Below, one piece after another: positions 49,917 to 59,518 of a stretch of 64,000 bases of DNA. The notes below the pieces were generated by a model. That model was not told the origin of the DNA. It saw only the letters and a list, made by a program, of their open reading frames with translations, and did not search any database. Origin of the DNA: CAYWWM01 sp965198025 (GTDB lineage: Bacteria; Acidobacteriota; Terriglobia; 2-12-FULL-54-10); the NCBI GenBank assembly GCA_965198025.1, contig OZ240237.1:1-64000 (forward strand). The letters run 5' to 3'. Both the position numbers and the translations under genes were made by a program. Numbering within the stretch: the first letter of the stretch is position 1; every line of letters starts with the position of its first letter.

Positions 49917-51320
49917 CTACCGTCGCGCTGAACGGCGCAGCAAACGGGCCAGCGGCTCGGTTGTCAGGTCCGGGACGAGGAACTGCCGCGGATTGCCGTT
50001 GGCGACTGTCACGTGCTCAGCCGCGCGGTAGCCGGAACGCACGGCGCCTTCCATCGTCGGGGGCCAGCCGGTGGCAGTCCAGTCTCCGGCCAGGAACAGG
50101 TTCGCCAGCGGGGATTCGGGGCCAGGACGCAACGAGTCCGTTCCGGACGGAAATGAAATCGTGGACTCGGTTTCCTTCACGACTACGGATTTCAAGAGCT
50201 TGGCCGTACGGCTCGGCGGAAACAGTACGTGGACCTCTTCGAGGACCTTCGCTACGATCTCGTCGCGGCGCAGCGTCATCAGGCTGCGAGCGGCGCTGAC
50301 GACGAATTGAACGTAGTGGCCGTCAGATGACTGCTTCATGCGGTGAGTGATGGCGTCCTTGTTAAACAGCCACTGGACGGTGTGTCCGAGAATTGCCGTG
50401 TGTTCGAGATTTGAAATCGGGCGGTCAAACCAGAGATGGATTCCTGTAATGGGCGACCATTCCAGTTGCGACAAGGACTGGAGGGCCGGCCACTCGGAGA
50501 AGGTTGGGGCGGGGAGCAATCTTGCCAGCGCATCGGGCGGGATTGCGCTGATGTAGTAATCTACCTCGCGCGCTTCGCCATTCTGAAGTACCAGGCGGGT
50601 GATCCGTTTGTCGCGAACTTCCAGCCGGTTAGCCGTCGATCCCCGTGTGATGAGGCACCTCTGGTTGAGAATCTCACCGGAGTAGAGCTCGCTGAGCGAG
50701 GCCGTGGGAACGCCCATGCGATAACCGCGGCGGTTCCGCAGAAAGGCATTCCAGAAAACATGGAAGGCGTGGCGCGACGAGAGGCGCTCGAGGTCTTCGT
50801 TGAGCGCACTGGTCAGGATAGCGCGCCAGAAGTATTCGATGGCCTGCGGGGTTTGGCGCTGCCGCCGAAGCCAGTCGAGCATTGGTTCCTCTGGCGGGGA
50901 ATCAACCTGCCGTAAGATCGCCAGCAGCGCCCGGGCAATCCTCCAGGCGTCGTGCAACGAGAGATCGCGAAACGCGACAAGGGAAGGGAGCAAATGCAGG
51001 GGGGCTGGCAAAGGCGCGGACCCGACCGAGGAGAATCCCTCAGGTCCGAGAAACAGGAAACGGTTGTAGAAGCGAAAACGGTCAAGGGTTCCGGTGCGTT
51101 GGAAGAAATCGAGAAGATTGGTGCAGCAGCCGAGCAGAACATGCTGGCAATTGTCAATCGGTTCGGCCCCACCGGGCGGGAAGAAAGAGGAAGCGCGGCC
51201 GCCGAGAACGGACCGTTTTTCGAGGACTTCCACTTCGAGACCCGCCTCGGCCAGGCGGATCGCTGCAGCCAGACCTGCTAAGCCGCCCCCCAGTACAATT
51301 ACGCGCGGAATCGCTGCCAC
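49917..51320 (-). CDS. hpnE: Hydroxysqualene dehydroxylase HpnE
   Basis: A 467-residue FAD-dependent amine-oxidase-like enzyme. The FAD site is VIVLGGGLAGLAAAIRLAEA followed by VEVLEKRSVLGGRASSF, and the C-terminal FAD motif is LFLAGDWTATGWPPTMEGAV. HpnE, with HpnC and HpnD, makes squalene from farnesyl diphosphate; it reduces hydroxysqualene in the last step. It starts at GTG 51320 and overlaps the hpnD end by 22 bases, which supports coupling. It is the last gene of the hopanoid operon. Confidence 0.93.
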   Translation of the reverse strand: MAAIPRVIVLGGGLAGLAAAIRLAEAGLEVEVLEKRSVLGGRASSFFPPGGAEPIDNCQHVLLGCCTNLLDFFQRTGTLDRFRFYNRFLFLGPEGFSSVGSAPLPAPLHLLPSLVAFRDLSLHDAWRIARALLAILRQVDSPPEEPMLDWLRRQRQTPQAIEYFWRAILTSALNEDLERLSSRHAFHVFWNAFLRNRRGYRMGVPTASLSELYSGEILNQRCLITRGSTANRLEVRDKRITRLVLQNGEAREVDYYISAIPPDALARLLPAPTFSEWPALQSLSQLEWSPITGIHLWFDRPISNLEHTAILGHTVQWLFNKDAITHRMKQSSDGHYVQFVVSAARSLMTLRRDEIVAKVLEEVHVLFPPSRTAKLLKSVVVKETESTISFPSGTDSLRPGPESPLANLFLAGDWTATGWPPTMEGAVRSGYRAAEHVTVANGNPRQFLVPDLTTEPLARLLRRSARR

Positions 51321-52219
51321 CTCGGTTCGAGCCCCGCCTTCTGGCGAAGCTGACGGGCCGTCGCCTGGAGCAGGACTTCGATCTTCTCCCGGCGGCTCAA
51401 GGCGGCCGCATGGGAGAATACGTCGGCCCCGCTCGCTTCGATGCGGCTCAGGATGCCGCGATAGATGGAGATGAGCGCCCAGAGCATCGGACGGCTCTCC
51501 GGTTCCACCATCTCAATCAGGCCGTCAGCACGGTCGTAATACTCTCGGGCGCGCTCGATTTCAAAGCGCATGAGTCTGAGGAACTGCGGATTGTAAACAC
51601 CGGCGTGCAGATCGTCGGGAGAATACTCGAAGCGTTCGAGGTCTTCGAGCGGGAGATAGATGCGCCCGGCCTGGGCGTCTTCGCGCAGATCGCGCAGGAT
51701 ATTCGTCAGTTGAAACGCGACCCCGCAGTCTTCGGCGAGCTTTAGTGCAGCGGGTTTCCTGGCGGGAACGTGAAACCCGAGGATGTGCACGGAACACAAC
51801 CCGACCACCGATGCTACGCGGTAACAGTATTGATGCAGCTCGGCGAAGGTCCGGTAGGAGCGGATTGCAAGATCCATTTCCGCTCCAGCGATCAGCTCGA
51901 AGAAATATTCGGAGGGAATTGAGTAGCGGCGGACGGCAGCATGGAAGGCGGGAAGAATCAGGCTTTCGCCGTAATCACCTTGGAGGGCGCGGTTTAGGAC
52001 TTCCTTCCATTCGCGGAGCAAAGTCGCTTTGACGGGCGAGGTGTCGGAGCCGTCCGCGACGTCGTCGCAGTAGCGCATGAAAGCATAGACGGCGCAAAAG
52101 GCATCACGGCGAGGCTTTGGAAGCAGCAGAAAGCCGTAGTAAAAGTTGCGCGCGCGCGCGCGGGTCAGGCGGCGGCAATAGCTATTGGAGAGCCTAAGAC
52201 GGTCTGCCATGGAGTCCAT
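51299..52219 (-). CDS. hpnD: Presqualene diphosphate synthase HpnD
   Basis: A 306-residue product of the squalene/phytoene synthase family. The two Asp-rich motifs are AFMRYCDDVADGSD and NILRDLREDAQAGRIYLPLE. HpnD condenses two farnesyl diphosphates to presqualene diphosphate. The start region MDSMADRLRLSNSYCRRLTR suits the family; ATG 52210 is three codons shorter. It overlaps the hpnC end by 26 bases and the hpnE start by 22. A long upstream extension of the frame exists but lies within hpnC. Confidence 0.92.
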   Translation of the reverse strand: MDSMADRLRLSNSYCRRLTRARARNFYYGFLLLPKPRRDAFCAVYAFMRYCDDVADGSDTSPVKATLLREWKEVLNRALQGDYGESLILPAFHAAVRRYSIPSEYFFELIAGAEMDLAIRSYRTFAELHQYCYRVASVVGLCSVHILGFHVPARKPAALKLAEDCGVAFQLTNILRDLREDAQAGRIYLPLEDLERFEYSPDDLHAGVYNPQFLRLMRFEIERAREYYDRADGLIEMVEPESRPMLWALISIYRGILSRIEASGADVFSHAAALSRREKIEVLLQATARQLRQKAGLEPRWQRFRA

Positions 52220-53231
52220 TGTCTCTCTCAGGTTTCCCTCCAAGTCTTGCAACGAAACGCCGAAATGCGTGGCCGCTGAGCGTCGAGGCAAATAGAAGAG
52301 CCTTGTCGGCTGAGTCAAGGGACGGTCGCCGCGCCAGGACGTTGTAATTCTGTCGCTCGATGCGTCGCAGGACCTCCATGCCGCCGCGGCTGAATAATTC
52401 AATATCCAGGGCCAGTCGGCTATCTACCAAAGCAACCAGCGGAAGCCCCTGTGAAAACAAATCCCACGTGTGATTCACCAGTTCCCGAAGCAGTTCGGCA
52501 AATCTCTCGTCATACCGCCCGGCGGCAAGGTCGTCTTCAGTGTAGCCGTGGCGTGCCATCGCTTCCATCGGGATATAGATGCGGCCGATCTCATAATCGC
52601 GGGCGACGTCCTGCCAGAAGTTGGCGAGTTGCAGGGCGGTGCAGGTGAAATCGGAGAGCCGCTGGCGCTCTGGGTCGCGGTAATCGCAGACGTAAAGCAC
52701 CAGCCTACCAACAGGGTTTGCCGAGTAGTGGCAGTAGCCGAGCACTTCGTCAAAACTCTCGTAGCGCGTCTTGCGCTGGTCCAGGCGAAAAGCAGTGATA
52801 AGGTCGCGAAAGGGTTCAGGCGGAATCTGGCGGTCCTTGACAGTTTCTCGCAAGGCGACGAAGATCGGGTGGCGGGCTTCACCGCGGTAACAGGCGTCGA
52901 GTTCCTCTTCCCAACAGTCGAGCAGTGCGAGAGAACGCACAGGATCGGTGGTCTCATCGCCCAAGTCATCCGCCCAACGGCAGTACGCATAGACGGGATA
53001 GAAGTGGGCGCGCAACCGATCCGGGAGAAGCTGCGTGGCAACATGGAAATTCTCGTAGTGACGGCGTGTGAGGGATTCGCAGTACTGGCGGGCCTGTTCG
53101 AGCGAGGGCGGTGACTCGGGAAGCGTACCGTCCCACAGGGCTGGTTCTGCCGATGCGTCAGCCCAGTTCTCATTCCATGACCAGGCCACAGGCTCGGCTG
53201 CTGGGATGTCGAAGGTCGCCGCGGCTTTCAT
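52194..53231 (-). CDS. hpnC: Hydroxysqualene synthase HpnC
   Basis: A 345-residue member of the squalene/phytoene synthase family. Motifs are RRHYENFHVATQLLPDRLRA, YCRWADDLGDETTD and LQLANFWQDVARDYEIGRIY, which differ from HpnD in the HpnC-typical way (ADDLGDE; FWQDV). It turns presqualene diphosphate to hydroxysqualene. ATG 53231 is preferred over TTG 53291, as the extra 20 residues are only Arg/Ser-rich. It is separated from hpnG by 157 bases, so an internal promoter is possible here. Confidence 0.92.
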   Translation of the reverse strand: MKAAATFDIPAAEPVAWSWNENWADASAEPALWDGTLPESPPSLEQARQYCESLTRRHYENFHVATQLLPDRLRAHFYPVYAYCRWADDLGDETTDPVRSLALLDCWEEELDACYRGEARHPIFVALRETVKDRQIPPEPFRDLITAFRLDQRKTRYESFDEVLGYCHYSANPVGRLVLYVCDYRDPERQRLSDFTCTALQLANFWQDVARDYEIGRIYIPMEAMARHGYTEDDLAAGRYDERFAELLRELVNHTWDLFSQGLPLVALVDSRLALDIELFSRGGMEVLRRIERQNYNVLARRPSLDSADKALLFASTLSGHAFRRFVARLGGKPERDNGLHGRPS

Positions 53232-53388
53232 GGTGTTCCAAAGTTGGCTCCGACGTCGGACTATTCTGCGCAGGGCTCGCTTACGGGACAACCGCCGTCT
53301 TCAGGTCGCCGCTTCGATTCCCCATAGGAACGAGGAGATCCTCTTTGCCGTACAAAACAGCCGCCGTCATGAGCCTCGTCACAGTTGG

Positions 53389-54135
53389 TTACCTCGTCCC
53401 TCTCAACTCAGCCGAACCGAGCGCTGCAGCCAATGCGCGGGATGCCGCCAGAGCGCCCCTTGCAAGCATCCACACGTCTCGGATCGTTTGCGAGGTCCGC
53501 ATCCCTTCCCGGATGATCTTCCAGTAGGACAATTCCTTATGCTCGCTCTGGCAACGCGCAAAGTCAAATGAAATGCTTTGCATCGAAGAGTCGGTAATGG
53601 CCTTGATGGCTGAAAAGCGGACTTGCCTCTCAGCGGCCGCACGCGCCACTCCAGCCGATTCCATGTCGACCGCCACGGTGCCCCACTCCGCGGCCAGACT
53701 CCGCTTTTCCACGGCGGAAGCAACAAACTCCGTGGCCCCAAGCAACCCGCCGCGAAGGGCCTTCGCAACCGGCCAGATCTCGCTACAAGCAAACCGCTCT
53801 CCGGTCCGCTGATCGAAAACGTGATCCGCCAGAACGAGATCGCCGGGGACAAGCGAGTCTGCCAGAGCTCCCGCAAAGCCAATCGCCACCAAGCCTCGCA
53901 ACGGAAAGCGATCCAGCAACTCGCGAGCCCCCTGATAGGCATTTTCTGCACCTACCCCTGCAACGACCAGATGAACTGGCGTCTCTCCAGCAAGAAATGA
54001 GAAAATCCGGCCATCCTTCCTCACACCGCGCCGCCGGCCGAGCAGCGGGCGGACCTCCCACGAAAGCGCTGCCGCCAGCCCGATCGGGTTGGTGGCCCCG
54101 CCTGCAACCGGGTCGGAGATCGGAGGCGAAGTCAC
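53389..54135 (-). CDS. hpnG: Adenosylhopane phosphorylase HpnG
   Basis: A 248-residue nucleoside-phosphorylase-like protein with IGLAAALSWEVRPLLGRRRG, LVVAGVGAENAYQGARELLD, LVAIGFAGALADSLVPGDLV and VAVDMESAGVARAAAERQVR. In hopanoid loci this enzyme splits adenine from adenosylhopane to give ribosylhopane phosphate, the next step after HpnH. GTG 54135 overlaps the hpnA stop in a GTGA, the usual sign of coupling; ATG 54174 would lie within hpnA and add 13 residues. Confidence 0.88.
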   Translation of the reverse strand: MTSPPISDPVAGGATNPIGLAAALSWEVRPLLGRRRGVRKDGRIFSFLAGETPVHLVVAGVGAENAYQGARELLDRFPLRGLVAIGFAGALADSLVPGDLVLADHVFDQRTGERFACSEIWPVAKALRGGLLGATEFVASAVEKRSLAAEWGTVAVDMESAGVARAAAERQVRFSAIKAITDSSMQSISFDFARCQSEHKELSYWKIIREGMRTSQTIRDVWMLARGALAASRALAAALGSAELRGTR

Positions 54136-55133
54136 TTCCGAACCGAGGGTGCCATTCCTTGCACGCGAAACCATTGGACAGCTCGTTTCAACGCGGCCTC
54201 CACCGGGCCGGTCCTGTATCCGAGATCTTGCGCCGCTTTTTCCGAACTGACGTACATCCTATATCGGGCGATTCGAACGGCGTCGAGAGGGATCATCGGG
54301 CGGAGGCCTGTGATCTGGGCGAACGCGCCGTTCACCACGCCCGCCAACCAGGCCATGCGGTACGGCATGCGCAGCCGGGGCGAGGAAAGCCCGGTGATAC
54401 GGGACAGGGTGCCGAGAATCTCCTTGAAATCCATATTCCGCCCGCCCAGGATGTAGCGCTCTCCGGGACGGCCACGGCGGAGCGCCAGCAGATGCCCGTC
54501 GGCGACGTCCCTCACGTCCACCAGGTTTAGGCCGGTGTCGAGATACGCCGGCAACTTTCGATTGACGAAATCCACGATGATTCTGCCCGTGTCCGTGGGC
54601 TTGCGGTCGCCTTCGCCGACCGGAGCCGAGGGATTGACGACCACCACCGGGAATCCATCAGCCGCGTAGCGGAGCGCCACTTGTTCGGCCTGAAATTTTG
54701 ACGTCTTGTACGCCCCGACGAGCGTCGTGCGGTCCGGAAAGTCGGCCTCGGTTGCCGGAGTTCCATCGGCGTGAAAGCCGATGGTCCCGATCGTGCTGGT
54801 GTAAACAACCCGACCGACTCCCGCCGCCCGGGACGCAGCGAGCACCTGCTCTGTGCCGTCCACGTTGTTGCGGTAGATCTCACGCGGGTCGCGCGCCCAC
54901 AGACGGTAGTCGGCAGCTACGTGAAAGACCGCCTCACAGCCTGCAACGGCCTTCCGAAGCGAATCCTTGTCGAGCAGATCCCCGACGGCCACCTCGACGG
55001 GCAGGGAGTCGAGCAATAGAAGCGGGCTCGAGGGCCGCGCCAGCACACGAACCGAAAAGCCCTCCTTGCAGAGCCGACGCACAACGTGACTCCCGACAAA
55101 CCCCGTGCCTCCCGTTACCAAGACGACTGACAT
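54132..55133 (-). CDS. hpnA: Hopanoid-associated sugar epimerase HpnA
   Basis: A 333-residue NAD-dependent epimerase/dehydratase. It has the Rossmann motif VTGGTGFVGSHVVRRLCKEG, VGDLLDKDSLRKAVAGCEAV, FHVAADYRLWARDPREIYRN, NVDGTEQVLAASRAAGVGRV and YKTSKFQAEQVAL with the catalytic Tyr-x-x-x-Lys; the family's VYTSTIGTIG is also clear. HpnA is found in hopanoid loci and probably acts on the side-chain sugar, but its exact step is not settled. ATG 55133 is chosen; ATG 55142 adds three residues. It lies 75 bases after hpnH. Confidence 0.9.
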   Translation of the reverse strand: MSVVLVTGGTGFVGSHVVRRLCKEGFSVRVLARPSSPLLLLDSLPVEVAVGDLLDKDSLRKAVAGCEAVFHVAADYRLWARDPREIYRNNVDGTEQVLAASRAAGVGRVVYTSTIGTIGFHADGTPATEADFPDRTTLVGAYKTSKFQAEQVALRYAADGFPVVVVNPSAPVGEGDRKPTDTGRIIVDFVNRKLPAYLDTGLNLVDVRDVADGHLLALRRGRPGERYILGGRNMDFKEILGTLSRITGLSSPRLRMPYRMAWLAGVVNGAFAQITGLRPMIPLDAVRIARYRMYVSSEKAAQDLGYRTGPVEAALKRAVQWFRVQGMAPSVRK

Positions 55134-55208
55134 TGTGGGCACTCAAGAGGTATCTCAGCTAGAGTTCCTCGCCTGGCCTGTTCCCTCCACGGTTTGCGGC
55201 TCACATGG

Positions 55209-56213
55209 TCATCCGCGCAGCGCCCAGGACATCATCTTGAAGGTGTCACCCAGCTTGCTGTTCACTCCGAGGGCAGCCGAGGGCTCATAACCGCAATGGA
55301 CCATGCAGTTCTCGCAGCGCGGGTCTTTTCCATAGCCATATTTTTCCCACGGGGTGTCCTGGAGGAGGCCTTGAAAGGTCTCATGGTGGGCATCGGTCAT
55401 GAGGTAGCACGGCCCCTTCCATCCCTTGGTGTTGTAAGTTGGGTTGCCCCACGCGGTGCATGTCAGCTCGCGGGTCCCCTTCAGGAACTCGAGGTAGATA
55501 GGGGAGCTGTTGAGCTTGAATTTGCGGAACAGCCTGTCTATGTCCTTGAACTTGTCCCGGATCATCCGCCGGTCCATGAAAATCTCCTTCACCTGGACGG
55601 CGCTATAGGAATAGGCCGGGGAAAGCATGTGGCCATCGCAGCCGAGCGTCTGCAGATAATCCAGCATGGCCTCGATCTCACCCATGTCGGTTTCGGTGTA
55701 GATCGTGGTGTTGGTGCAGACCAGGAAGCCGGCGGCCTTAGCGGCTTTGATCCCCTCTACGGCGGCGCGGAATACACCCTTGCGCTCAACGCAGAGATCG
55801 TGCGTCTCTTCCAGACCGTCCACATGAACGTTAAAGAAGAACCGCGGCGACGGCTTGAATTCGTGCAGCCGCTTCTCGATGAACATGCCGTTGGTACAAA
55901 GGTAGATGAATTCCTTCCGGGCGAGCAGCTCCGAGACCAGTTCGTCGAGGGGCTTGTAGATCATAGGCTCGCCCCCGCAAATGGAAACAATCGGCGCGCC
56001 GCAGTCTTCGACCGCCTTCAGGCACTGCTCGACGCTAAGCGTCTCGCGGATGGTTGCCTCATATTCGCGGATGCGACCGCAGCCAGTGCAGGTCAAGTTG
56101 CAAGCATGAAGCGGCTCGAGCATCATCACCAGCGGGAACATCTCCTCGCCCCGCAGCTTGCGGATCAGGAGGTAACTCGACATCGAAACGGTCATGCTGA
56201 GCGGAAACGGCAT
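55209..56213 (-). CDS. hpnH: Adenosyl-hopene transferase HpnH (radical SAM)
   Basis: A 334-residue radical SAM enzyme. The 4Fe-4S ligands are C38, C42 and C45 in EPLHACNLTCTGCGRIREYE, and the SAM-binding GGEP is in IVSICGGEPMIYKPL. A C-terminal SPASM-like Cys cluster (PRCENCMVHCGYEPSAA) is also present. HpnH adds the 5'-deoxyadenosyl group to diploptene, giving adenosylhopane, the precursor of extended hopanoids. The start MPFPLSMTVSMSSYLL fits the family, though no clear ribosome site is seen. It follows shc by 91 bases. Confidence 0.94.
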   Translation of the reverse strand: MPFPLSMTVSMSSYLLIRKLRGEEMFPLVMMLEPLHACNLTCTGCGRIREYEATIRETLSVEQCLKAVEDCGAPIVSICGGEPMIYKPLDELVSELLARKEFIYLCTNGMFIEKRLHEFKPSPRFFFNVHVDGLEETHDLCVERKGVFRAAVEGIKAAKAAGFLVCTNTTIYTETDMGEIEAMLDYLQTLGCDGHMLSPAYSYSAVQVKEIFMDRRMIRDKFKDIDRLFRKFKLNSSPIYLEFLKGTRELTCTAWGNPTYNTKGWKGPCYLMTDAHHETFQGLLQDTPWEKYGYGKDPRCENCMVHCGYEPSAALGVNSKLGDTFKMMSWALRG

Positions 56214-56304
56214 AAGGAGGCAACAAACTACACGTGCAAACTCCCAAGACTCTGAAGACCCTAGGAGTTGGATTCACAGATTGCTGCTAAGACAGCCATT
56301 CGAT

Positions 56305-58326
56305 TCAAAAACTGGGTGCCAGTTGCAAATCTCTTACCAGCCGGGAGGTTTCACCACCAGGCCTTCTCCGGGCTTCGTAGTCGCCCAGCGCCAGAAGCGG
56401 GAAGTAGTGAGAATACAAATGATACTTCAGGTAGAAAACCTTGGGGAAGCCGGTTCCCGTAAAGAAGGACTCATCCCAGCTGCCGGATTCGTTCTGCGTT
56501 TCGACCAGAAAACGGATTCCACGATGGACGGACTCGGAATCAAAGTCGCCGGTGGCGAACAGACCTAACAGCGCCCAAGCAGTTTGGCTGGCCGTGGATG
56601 GCCCGAGGCCGCGCAGATCGGGCTTGTCGTAGGAGTCTAAGCTTTCGCCCCACCCGCCGTCGGGATTCTGGTAGGAGCGAATCCATTCGGCTGCCCGCAG
56701 GCAGAAGCCTTCCCGCATGTCTACGCCCACCGCGGCTAGGCCGCGCAGAGCAAAGCAGGTGCCGTAGATGTAGTTTGCCCCCCAACGACCGTACCAGGAA
56801 CCGTCCGGCTCCTGCTCGCGTCTCAGGAACTCAACGGCGCGGCGGACCGGGAAAGACTGCGTGTCGTATCCCATGGTTCCAAGCATCTCCAGGACTCGGC
56901 CCGTAACGTCCGCGGTGCTCGGATCGAGCATGGCATTGTGGTCGGCATAGGAGACATGGTTGAGGACGGATTTGTTGACATCGACTTCAAAGGCAGCCCA
57001 TCCGCCGTCGCTCGATTGCATGCTCAGGACCCAGTCCATCCCTCGCTGCATGGCGGCGCGCTGGCGCGAGGAGTCGGCAAGATGGACACGGCTCAAGGTC
57101 AGCAGGACCATCGCGGTATCGTCCACATCTGGGAAGAAGTCGTTGGCGAACTCAAAGGCCCAGCCGCCGGGCTGTCCTTGGGGATTCTTGACGCTCCAGT
57201 CGCCCGGACGAAGGATCTGCCGGGAAATGAGCCACTCCCCGGCCCGGCACAGCGCCGCGTCCGAAGGCTCCAGCCTGCTTTCGGCTGCGGCAAATGCTGC
57301 CAGTGCCGTGTCCCAGACGGGGGAAAGACAGGGCTGCATACGGATGGTGTGCCTTTCCTCAATTGCAAGGTTCCAGAATTCCTCGATCTGCCGGCCCAGC
57401 ACGGGTCCTTTCCGCCCGTAACCCAGACAATCCAGAGCCAGGATGCTATTCATCATCGCCGGGTAGATGGCTCCCAGGCCGTCGCTCCGTTCAAGGTGTT
57501 CGAGCAACCACTGCTCAGCGCTCGCAAGAGCCTTTCGGCGGAGCGGAGTCCATTTCTTTTGTTCCAATGCCGAGAGCGTGCGGTCAGCGGTGTGGAACGC
57601 GGTCTGAAACAGCATCTTCCAGCTGTATAGAGGTTTGCCGGGAAGCGGCCAGGAGGGCGGTTTGCGACCGTCGTTTCGAAACAGTTGCACTAGGCTGTCG
57701 CCAACCGGCTGCGGACGGACGGGCTGATAGGCGTAGATGATCGAAAGAGGCACCAGAATGGCCCGCGACCAGGAGGAGACTTCGTAGATATTGATATAGG
57801 CGAACGAGGGCAGCAAAACAATTTCCGGAGGAATGGCCGGAACATTCTGCCAATCGTACTGGCCGAACAAGCAAAGATAGATGCGGGTGAAGCTGCTGGC
57901 GGCTTCAATGCCTCCCAGTCGGCGTGCCACCGCTTCAGCTTTCCGGAGCGAGGGATCGGATGGTGATGCTCCAGCCAGCCGCAGCGCGAAATAGCCTTTT
58001 ACCGCTAGGTTGACATTCGGTGGGCCGCCCGGATAGAGCGCCCATCCACCGCCGGGGAGTTGCTCTTCGCGGAGGCAATTGGCCAGTTTCTGGACCCGAT
58101 CGGGGTTCGCGTTTCCGAGATAATGTTCGAGAAGAATGGCGTCGGCCTCCAGCGAACTGTCCGCTTCCAGTTCTCCCAGCCAGTACCCTTCTTCATGCTG
58201 CAGGCGAAGAAGGGATTGCGTGGCAGTCCGGATTGCATCGGAAAGTGCAGTGAAATTCGTTGAAGGGAAAGAGGGCTGGCCCAGTGGCAAGGCCGGAGAG
58301 CCGTCAAGGCAGTCGGGGGTACTCAT
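56305..58326 (-). CDS. shc: Squalene-hopene cyclase
   Basis: A 673-residue membrane-associated cyclase that folds squalene to hopene/diplopterol. The catalytic acid motif D-V-D-D-T-A is at 400-405, within NDFFPDVDDTAMVLL. Several QW repeats are seen, for example QLPGGGWALYPGG, SSDGGWAAFEVD, EPDGSWYGRWGANYIYGT, NPDGGWGESLDSYD and NESGSWDESFFTGTGFPKVF. The length is normal. The start overlaps the ispH stop by 4 bases (58323-58326, ATGA). It is the central gene of the hopanoid operon. Confidence 0.97.
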   Translation of the reverse strand: MSTPDCLDGSPALPLGQPSFPSTNFTALSDAIRTATQSLLRLQHEEGYWLGELEADSSLEADAILLEHYLGNANPDRVQKLANCLREEQLPGGGWALYPGGPPNVNLAVKGYFALRLAGASPSDPSLRKAEAVARRLGGIEAASSFTRIYLCLFGQYDWQNVPAIPPEIVLLPSFAYINIYEVSSWSRAILVPLSIIYAYQPVRPQPVGDSLVQLFRNDGRKPPSWPLPGKPLYSWKMLFQTAFHTADRTLSALEQKKWTPLRRKALASAEQWLLEHLERSDGLGAIYPAMMNSILALDCLGYGRKGPVLGRQIEEFWNLAIEERHTIRMQPCLSPVWDTALAAFAAAESRLEPSDAALCRAGEWLISRQILRPGDWSVKNPQGQPGGWAFEFANDFFPDVDDTAMVLLTLSRVHLADSSRQRAAMQRGMDWVLSMQSSDGGWAAFEVDVNKSVLNHVSYADHNAMLDPSTADVTGRVLEMLGTMGYDTQSFPVRRAVEFLRREQEPDGSWYGRWGANYIYGTCFALRGLAAVGVDMREGFCLRAAEWIRSYQNPDGGWGESLDSYDKPDLRGLGPSTASQTAWALLGLFATGDFDSESVHRGIRFLVETQNESGSWDESFFTGTGFPKVFYLKYHLYSHYFPLLALGDYEARRRPGGETSRLVRDLQLAPSF

Positions 58327-59345
58327 GGCGACATCTGTGTTCGCGCATCTCCCGCCGTGAGAGGGATCAATTCCGGTGGCAAGGCAAATCGTACGTCTTC
58401 GGGAACCGTTTCCAGTTCCTCCATTTGATCAAAGCCTTGCTTCCGCAGAAACAGGACGACCTGTTTGACCAGCGACTCCGGGGCCGACGCGCCTGCCGTT
58501 ACAGCGATCGTTTCCGTGGATTTGAGCCAGTTCGGAAGAATGGCCGTTTCGTTCTCAATGAGATATGCGGGTAGCCCGGCAAGGTGCGCTACTTCCACCA
58601 GACGGTTCGAGTTGGAGCTGTTGGTGGAGCCTACCACCAATAGCAAGTCACAGAGTGGAACAACGGCCTTAACTGCGACCTGGCGGTTTTCGGTCGCGTA
58701 ACAGATATCCTGGGCTGGTGGCCCGACGATGGCCGGATATTTCCTGTGCAAGGCCGCAATGATGCCCCGAGTTTCATCCAGACTCAGGGTGGTTTGGGTG
58801 AGGTAGGCCACACGGGACGGATCAGGTAGGGAAAGGCTTTCCACCTCTTCCTCCGAGCTGATCAGGAGGGTCTGCCCCGGCGCCTCGCCCAGTGTCCCGA
58901 TCACCTCGTCATGGTCTTTGTGTCCTATCAGGATAATCGAGTAGCCCTCACGCGCAAAGCGCACTGCCTCCAGATGCACCTTGGTTACAAGAGGGCACGT
59001 GGCATCGATCACTTGCAACTTCCGGGTGGAGGCCTTGCCGCGGACACGTGGAGAAACACCGTGCGCGCTGAAAATGACACGGGAGCCTTCAGGGACCTCA
59101 TCGGTCGAATCCACGAAAACAGCACCCTTTCGCGTCAGGTCGGCGACCACCTGGGAGTTATGCACGATCTCCTTGCGCACGTAAATGGGAGGGCCGTAAC
59201 ACTCCAAAGCGATGTTAACGACGTCCACAGCGCGAACAACCCCGGCACAAAACCCTCGCGGCTTCAGCAGGATAATCTTCTTTCCGGAGGAGAGATTGCC
59301 GGTACGGTCTAGCCGGCTGTTGCCGTTCTGGTGTTTCAGCTCCAT
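58323..59345 (-). CDS. ispH: 4-hydroxy-3-methylbut-2-enyl diphosphate reductase (IspH/LytB)
   Basis: A 340-residue 4Fe-4S enzyme, last step of the MEP isoprenoid pathway, giving IPP and DMAPP. The three cluster cysteines are in KPRGFCAGVVRAV (C33), QVIDATCPLVTKVH and AQDICYATENRQ. Other blocks are EIVHNSQVVADL, IFSAHGVSP, GHKDHDEVIGTLGEA and GSTNSSNSNRL. GGAAGGA lies before ATG 59345. The first 20 residues (MELKHQNGNSRLDRTGNLSS) form an extra polar tail. Coupled to shc, it feeds isoprenoid units to the hopanoid genes; whether a second ispH exists cannot be seen. Confidence 0.95.
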   Translation of the reverse strand: MELKHQNGNSRLDRTGNLSSGKKIILLKPRGFCAGVVRAVDVVNIALECYGPPIYVRKEIVHNSQVVADLTRKGAVFVDSTDEVPEGSRVIFSAHGVSPRVRGKASTRKLQVIDATCPLVTKVHLEAVRFAREGYSIILIGHKDHDEVIGTLGEAPGQTLLISSEEEVESLSLPDPSRVAYLTQTTLSLDETRGIIAALHRKYPAIVGPPAQDICYATENRQVAVKAVVPLCDLLLVVGSTNSSNSNRLVEVAHLAGLPAYLIENETAILPNWLKSTETIAVTAGASAPESLVKQVVLFLRKQGFDQMEELETVPEDVRFALPPELIPLTAGDARTQMSP

Positions 59346-59518
59346 TCGCTTTCCTTCCGCCTAAAACTATTATATGCGGAACCACTACTGGAAGAAAGAA
59401 ACCCATTGGAAGCTGGACCCACCTGTTACCGATCTGACCCATGTCCCCTCCGGGCGGCACTTCTCATCAAGGGGAGGGCTTCAGCTTCATCTAAAGGGAA
59501 GGATAACAGCCAGCTTTC

